A stretch of DNA of 64,000 bases from Anaspis maculata (taxonomy: Eukaryota; Arthropoda; Insecta; Coleoptera; Scraptiidae), in assembly GCA_949128115.1 (NCBI GenBank), contig OX421968.1, forward strand, positions 53,833,423-53,897,422, given 5' to 3'. Positions 21,201 through 28,625 of this stretch are shown here, piece by piece; within the stretch, counting starts at the first letter, position 1; each line of letters opens with the position of its first letter. The position numbers and the translations under genes were made by a program. Below the pieces are notes generated by a model that was not told the origin of the DNA, did not search any database, and saw only the letters and a list, made by a program, of their open reading frames with translations.

Positions 21201-23740
21201 ATGCTTCTAAACTATTGACCCTCGTAACTCCTACGCCACTGGCTGGATCCTTCCAAAATTTGGCAGGCCGGTGGATAGTTTCGACCAACCAGTCTCTGCT
21301 GAATTTAGGTTAATTTTGTCAGAACGTTTCTGAATAGTACCTTTCATTATCCAGCGCGCCATCAGCGCGCATACTCGTTTTCTGAAGTAATGGCGTCGAA
21401 TACAAAATTTGCGAACAAATGCTAGAAAATGGCGTGAAAAACCGCCATAGAGTTGAAAAATACGCGCCGCAGCGAACAGGGTAATAGGCTAGAGGTTAAT
21501 ACACACTAGTGATTACTCATTTTTTATCAAAAAGTCCGCATTGTTCATTAAATTATAAATAACTGCGTTTTACATTGATCGGATGTGCGTACGCAACCCA
21601 TAATGCAACCCCCAACGACTCTTATTTTCAGTTTGACTAGCGAAAGTTGCCTAAAAACCACGATTTTAGGCAACACTCGCTACATCAGTGTACTGCGGAA
21701 TGTATTTTACTCCCAGGGACTTTTCTCACACGATTCAAGAATAGCGGCCCACTTGTTCACAAACTTACGACACTCGGAGCGAACTTCAAAATGGCGAATA
21801 AATAGTTGACGTTGACAGCAGACAGCAGCGGAAAGTCACGGCCGTTGCTTGTCAAACTGAAAATAGAGTTGGTGGGGGTTGCATTATGGGTTGCGTACGC
21901 ACATCCGATCAATGTAAAACGCAGTTATTTATAATTTAATGAACAATGCAGACTTTTTGATGAAAAATAAGTAATCACTAGTGTGTATTAACCTCTAGCC
22001 TATTACCCTGTTCGCTGCGGCGCGTATTTTTCAACTTTATGGCGGTTTTTCTTGCGATTTTGTAGCATTTGTTCGCAAATTTTGTATTTGACGCCAAAAT
22101 TTGGCGCAAGCGTTGGGTATACCACTATAATGAAAGTTACTATTATTTGTTATTTTCAAAATCTGAAAAGTGAAATTTGAAGGGCTGTATCTTCGTCATT
22201 AGGCTGAACTTTGCAAAATGGTATATAGGTTTTCGTCATATTTTGACGAGATTACCCACAGTTAAATTTTTCGCTATCATTGCTGAAACACCCTGTATAA
22301 GCGTCATTCAATTATAATTATTTTGGCAGTAGTTAAAATAGAAATATAGAAGTTTTACATTTTATAGTTTCTTCCATAAAGTAAGTCACGATGTTGAATG
22401 CAATTTTCACGAGAGCTTGAAACGCTATTTTTCGTTTTTGCTGGATTGTAAAAAGCAAGACAACATATTATTATCTTATCATAGTATTGCCTATGATTGC
22501 ATTCAATATCATGTGACATGCTTTATGGTGGACTGGTACACTACTATCATAGTTAGGGAATACCTAGGCAAATTAAAATGGATGAACATATTCCGAAATT
22601 TCCTTTCAAATTTGTAATTATTATTCAATCATGAAAAAGCGTAACACATCTCTGCTTCATCCGATTTTTTGTTTCTGATTAATCGTTTTCGAGATTTCCA
22701 CTGGTAAGACATTGAAGAATTCACAACTGTACAGGACCATCTGATTTTTAATTTTAAAATGTGGCGTTTTAGGAATCAGTTGATAAATTTGTGTTCATAG
22801 TAGAGGACAATAAAGAAGAAACTGTTGTTTCACCTCATCAGAGAAAGTCGTTCATATTAGAATCGGCATCAGAACCAAAAAGTATAAAAACTTCAAGATC
22901 GACCCACAAATTCTGTGATCATACTAATTCTGAATTTTAATAGGTCCAGCACTTCCAGTACGGAATGTAACGCACATAATTTCATTAGGAAAGGACGGAG
23001 CTGGATTAGGCTTCAGCATAGAGGGTGGAAAGGATTCACCTCAAGGAGACTTGCCGTTGCGCGTGAAAAAAGTTTTCCAAGGTACCTACCTATTGGTCTG
23101 TCTTATTTTCATCACATCCTATTCCGATGTCGTTACGGGGTAAATTCACTATCGAAATCTAGTGTATGAACCCCATCCTCACATGAAAATCCATAGCAAA
23201 ATGGAAAGCTACTGTACAAATTTTTTTGTCCCTCGACTTTTGGATTTCTAATTGTTTGAATGAACTGTTTCGATTTTAGGTGGTCCAGCGGATAAAACTA
23301 AAGAGCTGTTAATTGGAGATGAGCTGTTGGCTATCAACGATATTAGCTTAATGAATCTATCAAGAATCGAAGCTTGGTCAATAATGAAGAAATTGCCAGA
23401 TGGATGTGTCAATATTCACATTCATAGGTAATGATAGTAAGTTATTGGAAGATGTATTTATTGATTATTTAATGATTTAGAATATTTTATCTTGCCTGCC
23501 TAAGTGCCTAAGTTTAAAAGAAAACTATATACCTACTTACCTACTTGAATACATCATATTAGGTACATGTTATTAGTTTTGTCATACATAGGTATATTTC
23601 ATATACTATTACAGTTAACAAATTAAAATATTTTATCTACCTATACCTGCTCGCTCTTTATTAAATTATACACACGTTGTGTGTGCGTTTCTAATGTTAT
23701 TTATTACTTTAGGAACAAGGTCCCGCCCTGTAAACAATAA
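6212..23740 (+). CDS. Two-PDZ scaffold protein, big bang / PDZD2 / pro-IL16-like (nine exons)
   Basis: Joined exons 6212-6254, 6727-8169, 17157-17509, 20490-20642, 20699-20827, 22773-22881, 22944-23081, 23280-23427 and 23713-23740 give 848 codons including TAA, with every junction in phase. Residues 1-630 are Ser/Lys-rich and probably disordered, with a conserved-looking basic patch (GDRWNQLAEQRKKGLSKLKG, about 153-172) and a proline motif SPPPSPT. PDZ-A spans about 636-722 (binding loop with SVGI). PDZ-B spans about 751-838 (canonical GLGF, 764-767). No membrane segment or signal peptide is seen. PDZ proteins of this group bind C-terminal peptides and act as cortical or junctional scaffolds; that role is inferred from the family. 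The bbg likeness is from memory. Longer isoforms starting outside the window are likely. Confidence 0.85.
6727..8169 (+). CDS. PDZ gene, large exon 2 (disordered region)
   Basis: The acceptor TTTTTACAG precedes 6727. The frame is open from there, and an in-frame ATG lies at 6741. The donor GTAAGC is at 8170. The 481-codon exon is Ser/Lys-rich and carries the basic patch (GDRWNQL... to KGLVIPE, protein residues about 153-177) and a second likely conserved block, RLLKPASVEAINRKNILASA. The codon use and composition contrast with the AT-rich repeats around it. Confidence 0.9.
8201..8563. mobile_element. Foldback MITE, CAGG..TGTCCCGGAAT ends, TA-flanked
   Basis: The left arm CAGGTTGTCCCGGAATAAGT and the right arm ACTTATTCCGGGACACCTG are inverted. 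TA lies on both sides (8199-8200 and 8564-8565). The 363-bp element is palindromic almost throughout and has no coding capacity. It lies just 31 bases past the exon 2 donor of the PDZ gene. The same family recurs at 45990-47036. Confidence 0.9.
8566..9136. other. Intron sequence, nothing recognised
   Basis: Unique-looking AT-rich intron DNA of the PDZ gene. I see no ORF, repeat end or RNA gene in it. Confidence 0.4.
9240..9691. mobile_element. MITE with CCACGTTT ends, copy 1
   Basis: CCACGTTTCCCG opens the element and GGTAAACGTGG closes it. The same sequence is found at 19009-19466 with only a few differences. It contains several TGACAG and GACGT words and no coding frame. It sits inside the THAP-carrying element. 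Confidence 0.75.
9733..9900 (+). pseudogene. THAP-like zinc-finger start, broken
   Basis: The frame begins MLCKCCVLHCARSSRNKN and continues with IKFHKFLTDEALKKQYGP. CCV-x2-C followed by a KFHKF stretch is how THAP domains begin (C-x2-4-C, then a hydrophobic F-x-F/P block), but the later C-x2-H pair is absent. The inverted copy near 12.4 kb keeps the same start, with His-Arg in place of the second Cys region and an in-frame stop, so neither copy is functional. THAP domains bind DNA in transposases and host regulators. Confidence 0.55.
9975..10169 (-). pseudogene. THAP-like N-terminus (MAVPRRKF...), copy 1
   Basis: Read on the minus strand from ATG 10169: MAVPRRKFKEATKRCIYGMC, then KSDS. A basic leader followed by C-I-Y-G-x-C-x-S-D-S resembles the opening of a THAP subtype common in insects (KRC-x2-G-x-C-x-SDSRY). 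After KSDS the frame diverges from any THAP pattern, which suggests a first exon cut at its donor and carried by a repeat. Both copies keep the frame open back to an upstream Met. Confidence 0.45.
9977..10507. repeat. THAP-like gene-fragment repeat, copy 1
   Basis: About 530 bases match 19838-20394 in the same orientation, from AATAGGCTACTT through CCGAAACGAAGGGACCTATTG. The flanks differ, so it is dispersed rather than a local duplication. It encodes the minus-strand frame described next. Confidence 0.8.
10593..11558. mobile_element. hAT-like non-autonomous element with perfect 8-bp duplication
   Basis: CAGGGCTGGGCAAAATAC at the left pairs with GTATTT..CCGCCCAGCCCTG at the right. The 8 bases CCTATAAT are repeated exactly at 10585-10592 and 11559-11566. 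An 8-bp duplication with CAGGG-type ends is the hAT signature. Both arms are rich in AAATACAAAATAC. There is no transposase. A smaller element is nested at 11130-11282. Confidence 0.9.
11130..11282. mobile_element. Small MITE nested in the hAT-like element
   Basis: TGGGCGCTTTCCATTTA at the left and TAAATGGAAAACGCCCA at the right are inverted. The interior is a run of TTGTGTCAG-like words and their complements. The element is about 150 bp. Confidence 0.75.
11637..12042 (+). mobile_element. Possible solo-type LTR followed by primer-binding site
   Basis: The stretch starts TGTC and ends AATAAAAAAAAAAACA, directly followed by AG and TGGCGCCC at 12045, a typical primer-binding-site position for an LTR retroelement. 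The next 190 bases look like a leader, then the THAP-carrying element interrupts. No second LTR or gag/pol frame is present, so this is a hypothesis from layout alone. Confidence 0.35.
12231..12731. mobile_element. Non-autonomous element carrying a THAP-like exon, inverted copy 2
   Basis: It is the reverse complement of 9137-9976 without the internal MITE. The ends ACTATAGGGCAATTGCATG and CATGAAATCGCCCTATTCTGG are inverted repeats. On the minus strand the THAP-like start MPYKCCVPH is followed by a broken frame. Having the empty site for the 9240-9691 MITE, this copy shows that the MITE inserted later. Confidence 0.65.
12732..12984. other. Intron sequence, nothing recognised
   Basis: Unassigned intron DNA between mobile elements. 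Confidence 0.4.
13667..15614. mobile_element. Foldback element with TGG duplication, inserted in the tandem array
   Basis: TAGTGGACGTGGTA and TACCACGTCCACTA are the ends. TGG precedes (13664-13666) and follows (15615-15617), and the array period of 258 is restored when the element is removed. The arms pair over roughly 700 bases around a centre near 14.75 kb and contain the words GAGACATAGCTCCATATATTTT and complement. A 3-bp duplication recalls PIF/Harbinger, but no transposase is present. Confidence 0.8.
13690..13915 (+). mobile_element. Short insertion with LINE-like 3' tail
   Basis: This stretch is present only in the left arm of the foldback. It ends with CACTATAAATAAATGAAATA, an AT-rich simple tail like that of many LINE 3' ends. 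No coding sequence can be read. Confidence 0.4.
16441..17156. other. Intron sequence with foldback fragment
   Basis: Bases 16640-16790 contain AAACCGTTTAGAGATATTGATA, similar to the arm of the 56-60 kb palindrome. The rest is not recognised. A polypyrimidine tract at 17139-17154 serves exon 3. Confidence 0.45.
17157..17509 (+). CDS. PDZ gene, exon 3 (Lys-rich)
   Basis: A long T run and TTTCAG precede 17157; the donor GTGAGT follows at 17510. The reading frame continues exon 2 after an intron of almost 9 kb. The 118 residues are strongly basic (KTKSSQ, then KEIKEKKTVEKLD) and contain VTDLRKSFEKYGSK, a short motif that may bind a partner. No domain is recognised. Confidence 0.85.
17510..18099. 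other. Intron sequence, nothing recognised
   Basis: It includes a C/T-rich stretch at about 17860-17960. No gene or element ends are seen. Confidence 0.4.
18105..18170 (+). mobile_element. 3' end fragment of a Helentron-like element
   Basis: AAATGCGCTATTGCGACTC, then the hairpin CTCACGCACGTGAG and TATATTCACTTGTTT match the terminal part of the elements ending near 16.44 and 52.97 kb. The upstream microsatellite is missing. Confidence 0.55.
19009..19466. mobile_element. MITE with CCACGTTT ends, copy 2
   Basis: Nearly identical to 9240-9691, from CCACGTTTCCCGAAAGGC to GTAAACGTGG. The two copies are in the same orientation, 9.8 kb apart, in different introns of the PDZ gene. Confidence 0.8.
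19481..19603. mobile_element. Short palindromic MITE
   Basis: GCGATTCTGTACTCTCCTACC pairs with GGTAGGAAAGTACAGAATCGC. The inner words CGACACTTGTCGGTGTCGGT also fold. About 123 bp with no coding frame. Confidence 0.8.
19838..20394. repeat. THAP-like gene-fragment repeat, copy 2
   Basis: Second copy of the 9977-10507 repeat in the same orientation. Here it directly abuts the foldback, not the THAP-carrying element, so this repeat moved as its own unit. Confidence 0.8.
19845..20039 (-). pseudogene. THAP-like N-terminus (MAAPRRKF...), copy 2
   Basis: From ATG 20039 on the minus strand: MAAPRRKFKEATKRCIYGMY, then KSDS. Relative to copy 1 the second Cys is Tyr, which would break zinc binding, so this copy at least is dead. 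The frame stays open to the edge of the repeat without a recognisable THAP body. Confidence 0.45.
20490..20642 (+). CDS. PDZ gene, exon 4 (first half of PDZ-A)
   Basis: TTGTTTCAG precedes the exon and GTATGT follows. It encodes 51 residues ending ...GGSVGITLAGGTDYETKEVT. The SVGI stretch is the carboxylate-binding loop of a PDZ domain. The phase is 0 at both ends. Confidence 0.9.
20699..20827 (+). CDS. PDZ gene, exon 5 (second half of PDZ-A)
   Basis: A short 56-base intron separates it from exon 4 (acceptor TTTTTCAG). It encodes the core PDZ block with LKRGDKIISINGKSTAGL and the alpha-2 helix THAESVEILK, whose first His is the usual class I position. The donor is GTAGGT. Confidence 0.9.
20909..22295. 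mobile_element. 1.39-kb foldback with nested palindrome, TA-flanked
   Basis: TA|CAGGGTGTTTCAGCGATGATAGC and GCTATCATTGCTGAAACACCCTG|TA form the ends. The arms pair for several hundred bases. An inner inverted pair (about 21355-21640 with 21840-22100, sharing GCGTACGCAACCCATAATGC) looks like a second element nested at the centre. It lies in the intron between PDZ-A exons 5 and 6. Confidence 0.9.
22296..22772. other. Intron sequence, nothing recognised
   Basis: Unassigned AT-rich intron DNA up to the exon 6 acceptor. Confidence 0.4.
22773..22881 (+). CDS. PDZ gene, exon 6 (end of PDZ-A and linker)
   Basis: Acceptor TTTTAG, donor GTATAA. It completes PDZ-A with the last strand (DKFVFIVED) and gives a linker to PDZ-B. 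It ends in phase 1, matching exon 7. The 62-base intron that follows is short but has a good AG end. Confidence 0.8.
22944..23081 (+). CDS. PDZ gene, exon 7 (first half of PDZ-B)
   Basis: It opens with the split Ser codon and encodes THIISLGKDGAGLGFSIEGG, with the canonical GLGF loop, then SPQGDLPLRVKKVFQ. The donor is GTACCT at 23082. The phase is 1. Confidence 0.9.
23280..23427 (+). CDS. PDZ gene, exon 8 (second half of PDZ-B)
   Basis: Acceptor GATTTTAG. It encodes GGPADKTKELLIGDELLAIN and the final helix and strand (RIEAWSIMKKLPDG, VNIHIH). The donor GTAATG at 23428 leaves two bases of an Arg/Ser codon. Confidence 0.9.
23713..23740 (+). CDS. PDZ gene, proposed last exon
   Basis: TTTATTACTTTAG provides an acceptor. 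The exon completes the split Arg codon and adds eight residues (NKVPPCKQ) before TAA. The phase fits, but the piece is too short to be proven by sequence alone, and a farther last exon is possible. No clear polyadenylation signal follows closely. Confidence 0.5.
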
Positions 23741-25608
23741 TCACTGGCTGCTACAAAATTGCAAAATTTCTGTGAATGCAACGCAAAGGAGCCTATACAA
23801 GTCTATACTTGATTTCACGTCATCTAAAGGTGGTCTCAAAAGTAACGCCCTAGTTTTAATTGCGAACCGTTTTTTCACTTTTTGGTTGTCAAAATTAGTT
23901 GTTGTGTAGGCTTAATGAAGTCACCACTTGACAAATTTATCATATAGAGAGGTACACAGAGGGACTGGCCTTTGAGTTTTTATGATTCAACCCCATTGGA
24001 CTGCCTTTGGGGCTACCTCTAGTCCGGAGTTCACGCCAATGATCCTTCCCCCTCAAACCAAACCCCCCCCAGGATTTGACCTTCTGGGGAAGTATAGCAA
24101 ACAATTTGAAAGACATGTACTGAGGCACACGGTGACACAAGAAGCGACAGACTGACAGACATCTAGGCGCAGGCTTGACTCGTGGCATAGATCAATGGCT
24201 TATTGTATCGCATCCATGACTTTCCCGACCCATTAAATTCTGATTTTTGAAGGCATTAAGCAGGCACCTGAAAATATAAATAGATGGGAATAAGATAAGT
24301 ATCTCTGGATAAACATAGATCCTCTGCAGTCTTGCCAGTAAGGAGGACTGGCCACAATTCTTGCAGCTCTTTGGGATTCACGTATAGGGGTCGAGTAACA
24401 TCATTCTGAAGGCCTTCCAACTCCTTTTATTTTGATGTAGAAAGAAAGTCGAGTTACCTATTTTCAAGTTGAGATTTTTATTAATATTAACAGAAATCTG
24501 GGATGCGAAGTTTTCAAATTGACACCTTGTATAAATCACCCTGATATATCGGGAAAAACGAATTCCGAATTTTTTTAGAATATTCTACGTAGATTTTTTA
24601 TGGTTTCAGATGACGTGTTTATTGTAGGTTTTTGTCCCGTGTAATTCCCATCTTTCTAAAACCATAAAAATTCCAATCTGCTGAAAGTTACATTCTCATC
24701 TGAAATCATAAAAAAATCTTTAAAATAGTTCCTGTTCCTATACATAGTGTTCTAGACGCATGTGCAACTTTTGATTAGGCAACTTGTGCTACATTCGAAC
24801 AAACTGGGAAATTTGTGTGAAATACGTTGGAAAACGTTGCGTTTCTTATCAAATGAGTTGTTTTTAGTGTGAAATATTCATTAAGAAGCTAAATGGTGAA
24901 TGCTAGAGGTATACGAGAAGGTTCATTGAGCGATCAGGCCTTTTGTATTATTTTATCATCAGGTTAGGCAACCAATGTTACATCCGAACATTCCGAACTG
25001 ACAGTACTGTACTGACACACGCGGCACAAACGAATAAACCATGTAAAAATTAAAGCATTAAGTCTATTGTTTTCCTTAAATCGACGGACACTTTTCTCTG
25101 ATGTATGTACTCTGATGTGATGACTTTTCTCGGCGAAATATTTCAGGTTAACACATGGCACGTGGGACGTGGGTTTTAAACATAAACAGAGGGCAAACGG
25201 TCAACGAACAGGCAACCAGTTATACAGTCCATCCTCGGATCAGAATCTCACCACAAATTTTTCAACTTTAATATCGAAATATATGAAAAATCAAGCAATC
25301 ATTTAGTTTCTTGCTTACTTTCCTAGCAAAATGTTATACTTTTACATGCTCTAGCACAAATTTTGACGCATTCCATGCATCCATTTGTTAATTGTAATGG
25401 TAAAATTGATAATTTGTTCGAAATTATGGCCTGATCAAATATACCGCCATTACCTATACCCACTGACGCCTATACCTCCTGTCCACGCCGTCGCAGACGA
25501 GCCCAATCTGTATAGGTCGCGGGAACAAAAATGGCTGCCTAAAGATGGGTATATGGTATGATGTTATCTTCACTAGTACCTTGGTAATATAATTTTCTTT
25601 GGTTGTAC
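23741..25608. other. Downstream region of the PDZ gene
   Basis: No gene is supported. It holds the weak transposase relic at 23980-24210, and otherwise AT-rich DNA. ATTAAA occurs at about 24232, but I cannot tie it to the gene's 3' end. Confidence 0.35.
23980..24210 (+). pseudogene. Possible IS630/Tc1-mariner transposase relic
   Basis: One + frame reads DSTPLDCLWGYL before a stop. The PLD-x-WGYL block is typical of the C-terminal catalytic part of insect mariner-like transposases (P-L-D-F-F-L-W-G-Y). Later frames hold VTQEATD and RRRLDSWHR, in shifted phase, without the full motif order. It is heavily decayed, and the call rests on one motif. Confidence 0.3.
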
Positions 25609-26720
25609 GCTGTGTCTAGGTGTCTAGGTACACGCTAACGTGTACGCAATGTTGAAAATTAGGTGCACGCGAAACGTCATAGTTTGTATATGACGTCAGC
25701 TTTTAGCGTGCCCCAACTTATATTTTTAAGGTACACGCGAAATTATTGTCATGGCGTTTTGCGGGCGGGCTGTCAAGTCAACAGCGAGTAGTAAATGCGG
25801 TAGTCTCAGTCTCGACGATCGTTACCTATGATGATGAAGTGTGTACCAACGTTCACGTTGTTTTCTAAGTTTGAGAGAGCTCTTAAAAGCTATGAAACCG
25901 AATTATAAATGAAGTAGAAATATTTTTGACGATTAACATGTAGTCACCTATTTTGGTTCTTGAGATACAGGTTCAACATTTTATTTTCCTCTCATCCTGT
26001 ATATGCCGCCAGCATAGTTGGTATTGATGGCTTCAAATTTCAATCGAAAGAGAATGGATCTGGATCAAACAATAACACATCTACCAAGTGGCATCCCGCC
26101 ATCATAAAACTCAAGGTCGCAAGGTCCATACAGTCTTGAGTATCAAGCATCTGGACTATTTCAATTTTCTTGTGTTTTGGCGGAGAAGAAATGAACTGGC
26201 GATGAAATATGCGAGCACCTTTCTTGTAGACAGTCAAAATTCCAACAATTTCTTCCCAGGTACTTTTTTTTCAAGTGCCAACGTTCACGAGATAAACGCG
26301 AAAAACTGATTTTCAAGTTCTTCTCGAGGTCACACCGGATTCTTGAGGACTTTTAGTATGTTAAACTACATGGTTAACTGAGCTTATATCAAAAAATCTG
26401 GCAGGGTTTCATTTTTGTTCGCTATTTGCGATTTTAGCATCTAAAATTCCTGGACTACTTCCGTTTATAACCAACTTTTCGTTATTTTCGGTTTGATAGC
26501 TTTTAAGAGCTGCCCCAAACTTAGAAAATGATGTGAACGTTTGTCCACACTTCATCATTACCGATCGTCGAGACTATCGCATTTATTATCCGCTGTTAAC
26601 ATGACAACCCGCCCGAAAAACGCCATCACAATAATTTCGCGTGTATACCTTTAAAAATAAAAGTTGGTGCACGCTAAAAGCTGACGTCATACACACACTA
26701 TGACGTTTCGCGTCATAATC
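25609..26720. mobile_element. Palindromic element copy A, ends CGCTGTGTCTAGG
   Basis: The left arm with GTACACGCTAACGTGTACGC and GACGTCAGCTTTTAGCGTGC pairs with the right arm near 26.5-26.7 kb (GCACGCTAAAAGCTGACGTC). The right end is truncated at GACGTTTCGCG. The loop is the module also seen at 60-1900. No transposase is present. Confidence 0.8.
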
Positions 26721-26838
26721 TAATCGCTGTGTCTAGGTACACGCTAACGTGTACGCAAAGTAGAAGATTAGGTGCACGCGAAACGTCATAGTGTGTATAT
26801 GACGTCAGCTTTTAGCGTGCCCCAACTTATATTTTTAA

Positions 26839-27565
26839 CCCTTGGGCAGGCGCGTCTCTTTTCACGACGTAATAGGTCGCGCGGGGTGTCATCGACACCC
26901 CTAAAATTGCAGCGTCCTTGAGTATTACCGACTATTTTTTTGCAAGTTTTTCAAGGTTATCAAGTTCATGTACATTGATGGAATGAATACATGTTTTGTT
27001 GGGGTCAAACATTTTTCATGTGCTTCATACACATGTTTTTAGGACATCGATCACAGCAGCATTTGGTTTTTGATGTCCTTCTTCCTTGGACAAGCCACAC
27101 ACCTGCCCTCACTCACTGGCAACTGAGGTCCTGCAAGAGCAGAATTCTCAGGAATACCTGATAACTTGGCAATTTTTGGGCGGAGATGTTTTGTCAATTT
27201 TTTGTTTGTTACTCTTCTGCAAATGTGTTCGTTTATCATTTTCAAGCCAACTTCTCTCAAAAAATACCTTCTTGAAGTTTTTGCATCAGGATTGTGAGCG
27301 ACAAAGATCTAATTCACAGTGCAAGGTTTGCAAAGAAATATTACGCGGGAAGGCGCACGGGGTGTCCACAGTACCCCGGACCTGTTTGACACAAAATAAC
27401 AGCCACCTTTTCAAATCAGTTTCAGAACCGGTAACAGAATATGATTGACAATACTTTGACAGGAAGGTACTGAACAGGAGCGCCATCTATTCGACTCGAA
27501 GCGGAATCGGTAGCTATATTTATGATGCTGGGGTGTTTTGTACACCCCGCGCGACTAATTAAGGG
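26839..27565 (-). mobile_element. Deleted piggyBac element in a TTAA site
   Basis: TTAA flanks both ends (26835-26838 and 27566-27569). The ends begin CCCTTGGGCAGG and, complemented, CCCTTAATTAG. A subterminal GTCGCGCGGGGTGT word is present at both sides, inverted. Interior sequence encodes only the last part of a transposase on the minus strand. The 727-bp size implies a large deletion. Confidence 0.9.
27005..27308 (-). pseudogene. piggyBac transposase C-terminus, frameshifted
   Basis: The minus strand reads AHNPDAKTSRRYFLREVG, then NEHICRR, the conserved segment before the C-terminal zinc finger of piggyBac transposases (NP-x-RR-x-FL-x-ELG). It goes on to GRCVACPRKKD, then a one-base shift near 27070 moves the rest (CCCDRCPKNMCMKHMKN) into another frame. 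The Cys pairs and the C-x4-C-x2-H end match the family's cross-brace finger. The DDD catalytic core is missing. A nonfunctional relic. Confidence 0.8.
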
Positions 27566-28382
27566 TTAAGGTACACGCGAAATTATTGTGATGGCGTTTT
27601 GCGGGCGGACTGTCAAGTCAACAGTGGGTAGTAAATGCGGTAGTCTCAGTCTCGACGATCGTTACCTATGATGATGAAGTGTGGACAAACGTTCACGTCG
27701 TTTTCTAAGTATGAGACAGCTCTTAAAAGCTATGAAACCGAATTATGAATGAATTAGAAATATTTTCGACGATTAACATGTAGTCACCTATTTTGGCTCT
27801 TGAGATACAGGGTTCATCTTTTTATTTTTCTTTCACCCTGAATATGCCGCCAGCATAGTTCGTATTAATGGCTCCAAATTTCAATCAAAAGAGAATAGAT
27901 CAAACATCTACCAAATGGCATCCCACCATCATAAAACTCAAGGTCCATACAGTCTTGAGCATCAAGCATCTGGACTATTTTACTTTTCTTGTGTTTTGGC
28001 GGAGAAGGAGTGGATTGGCGATGAAATATGCGAGGACCTTTCTTCTAGACAAAAATTTTTTCAACAATTTCTTTCCAGGTACTTATTTCCAAAGTGTCAT
28101 CGTTCATGAGATAAACGCGAAAAACTGATCCTCAAGTTCTTCTCGAGGTCACACCGGATTCTTGAGTTAAACTATGTTAAACTACATTGTTTACTGAGCT
28201 TATTTCTATATACAGTCATCATAGGTACCAATCGTCGAGACTACCGCATTTATTACCCGCTGTTAACATGACAGCCCGTCCGAAAAACGCTATCACAATA
28301 ATTTCGCGTGTACCTTAAAAATATAAGTTGGTGCACGCTAAAAGCTGACGTCATAATACACACTATGACGTTTCGCGTGCAC

Positions 28383-28429
28383 CTAATCTTCGAATTTACG
28401 TACACGTTAGCGTGTACCTAGACACAGCG
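28383..28429. repeat. 47-bp direct repeat, LINE target-site copy (left)
   Basis: CTAATCTTCGAATTTACG..ACACAGCG, identical to 34942-34988 except for one A/G difference. It is the right end of palindromic copy B, so the LINE inserted at the border of that element. Confidence 0.75.
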
Positions 28430-28437
28430 TAATCTAA

Positions 28438-28441
28438 TCTA

Positions 28442-28476
<35 letters not shown>
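28438..28476 (-). repeat. LINE 3' simple tail, (AAT)n
   Basis: A pure ATT run on the + strand, equal to an AAT/TAA tail on the minus-strand LINE. The same tail type ends the I-type LINE at 55411-55432. Confidence 0.85.
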
Positions 28477-28477
<1 letters not shown>

Positions 28478-28625
28478 TGAAGCACATTCAACAGGAGCAA
28501 AGTCCTATTTATAGAATGTGTGAAATCCTGAAGTTGGAAAAAAAAGAACAAACTGGCCTCAATGAAGTGTCAGTCGTCATGCTGACACCTGTATATCTCC
28601 TTGATAGCCGAAACAGTGGTATATA

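Larger units (their letters stand above)
26726..28429. mobile_element. Palindromic element copy B, interrupted by piggyBac relic
   Basis: Starts CGCTGTGTCTAGGTACACGC and ends GCGTGTACCTAGACACAGCG. The body is 85-90% like copy A by eye and is in direct orientation next to it. The left arm is split at TTAA by the element at 26839-27565. The right 47 bases (28383-28429) are duplicated beyond the LINE. Confidence 0.85.

Noticed and set aside
27086..27448. 120-codon + strand ORF
   Set aside because: It is the antisense shadow of the piggyBac C-terminal fragment.
28441..28476. (ATT)n as a stand-alone microsatellite
   Set aside because: Better explained as the 3' tail of the minus-strand LINE, since ORF2 ends 33 bases inside it.
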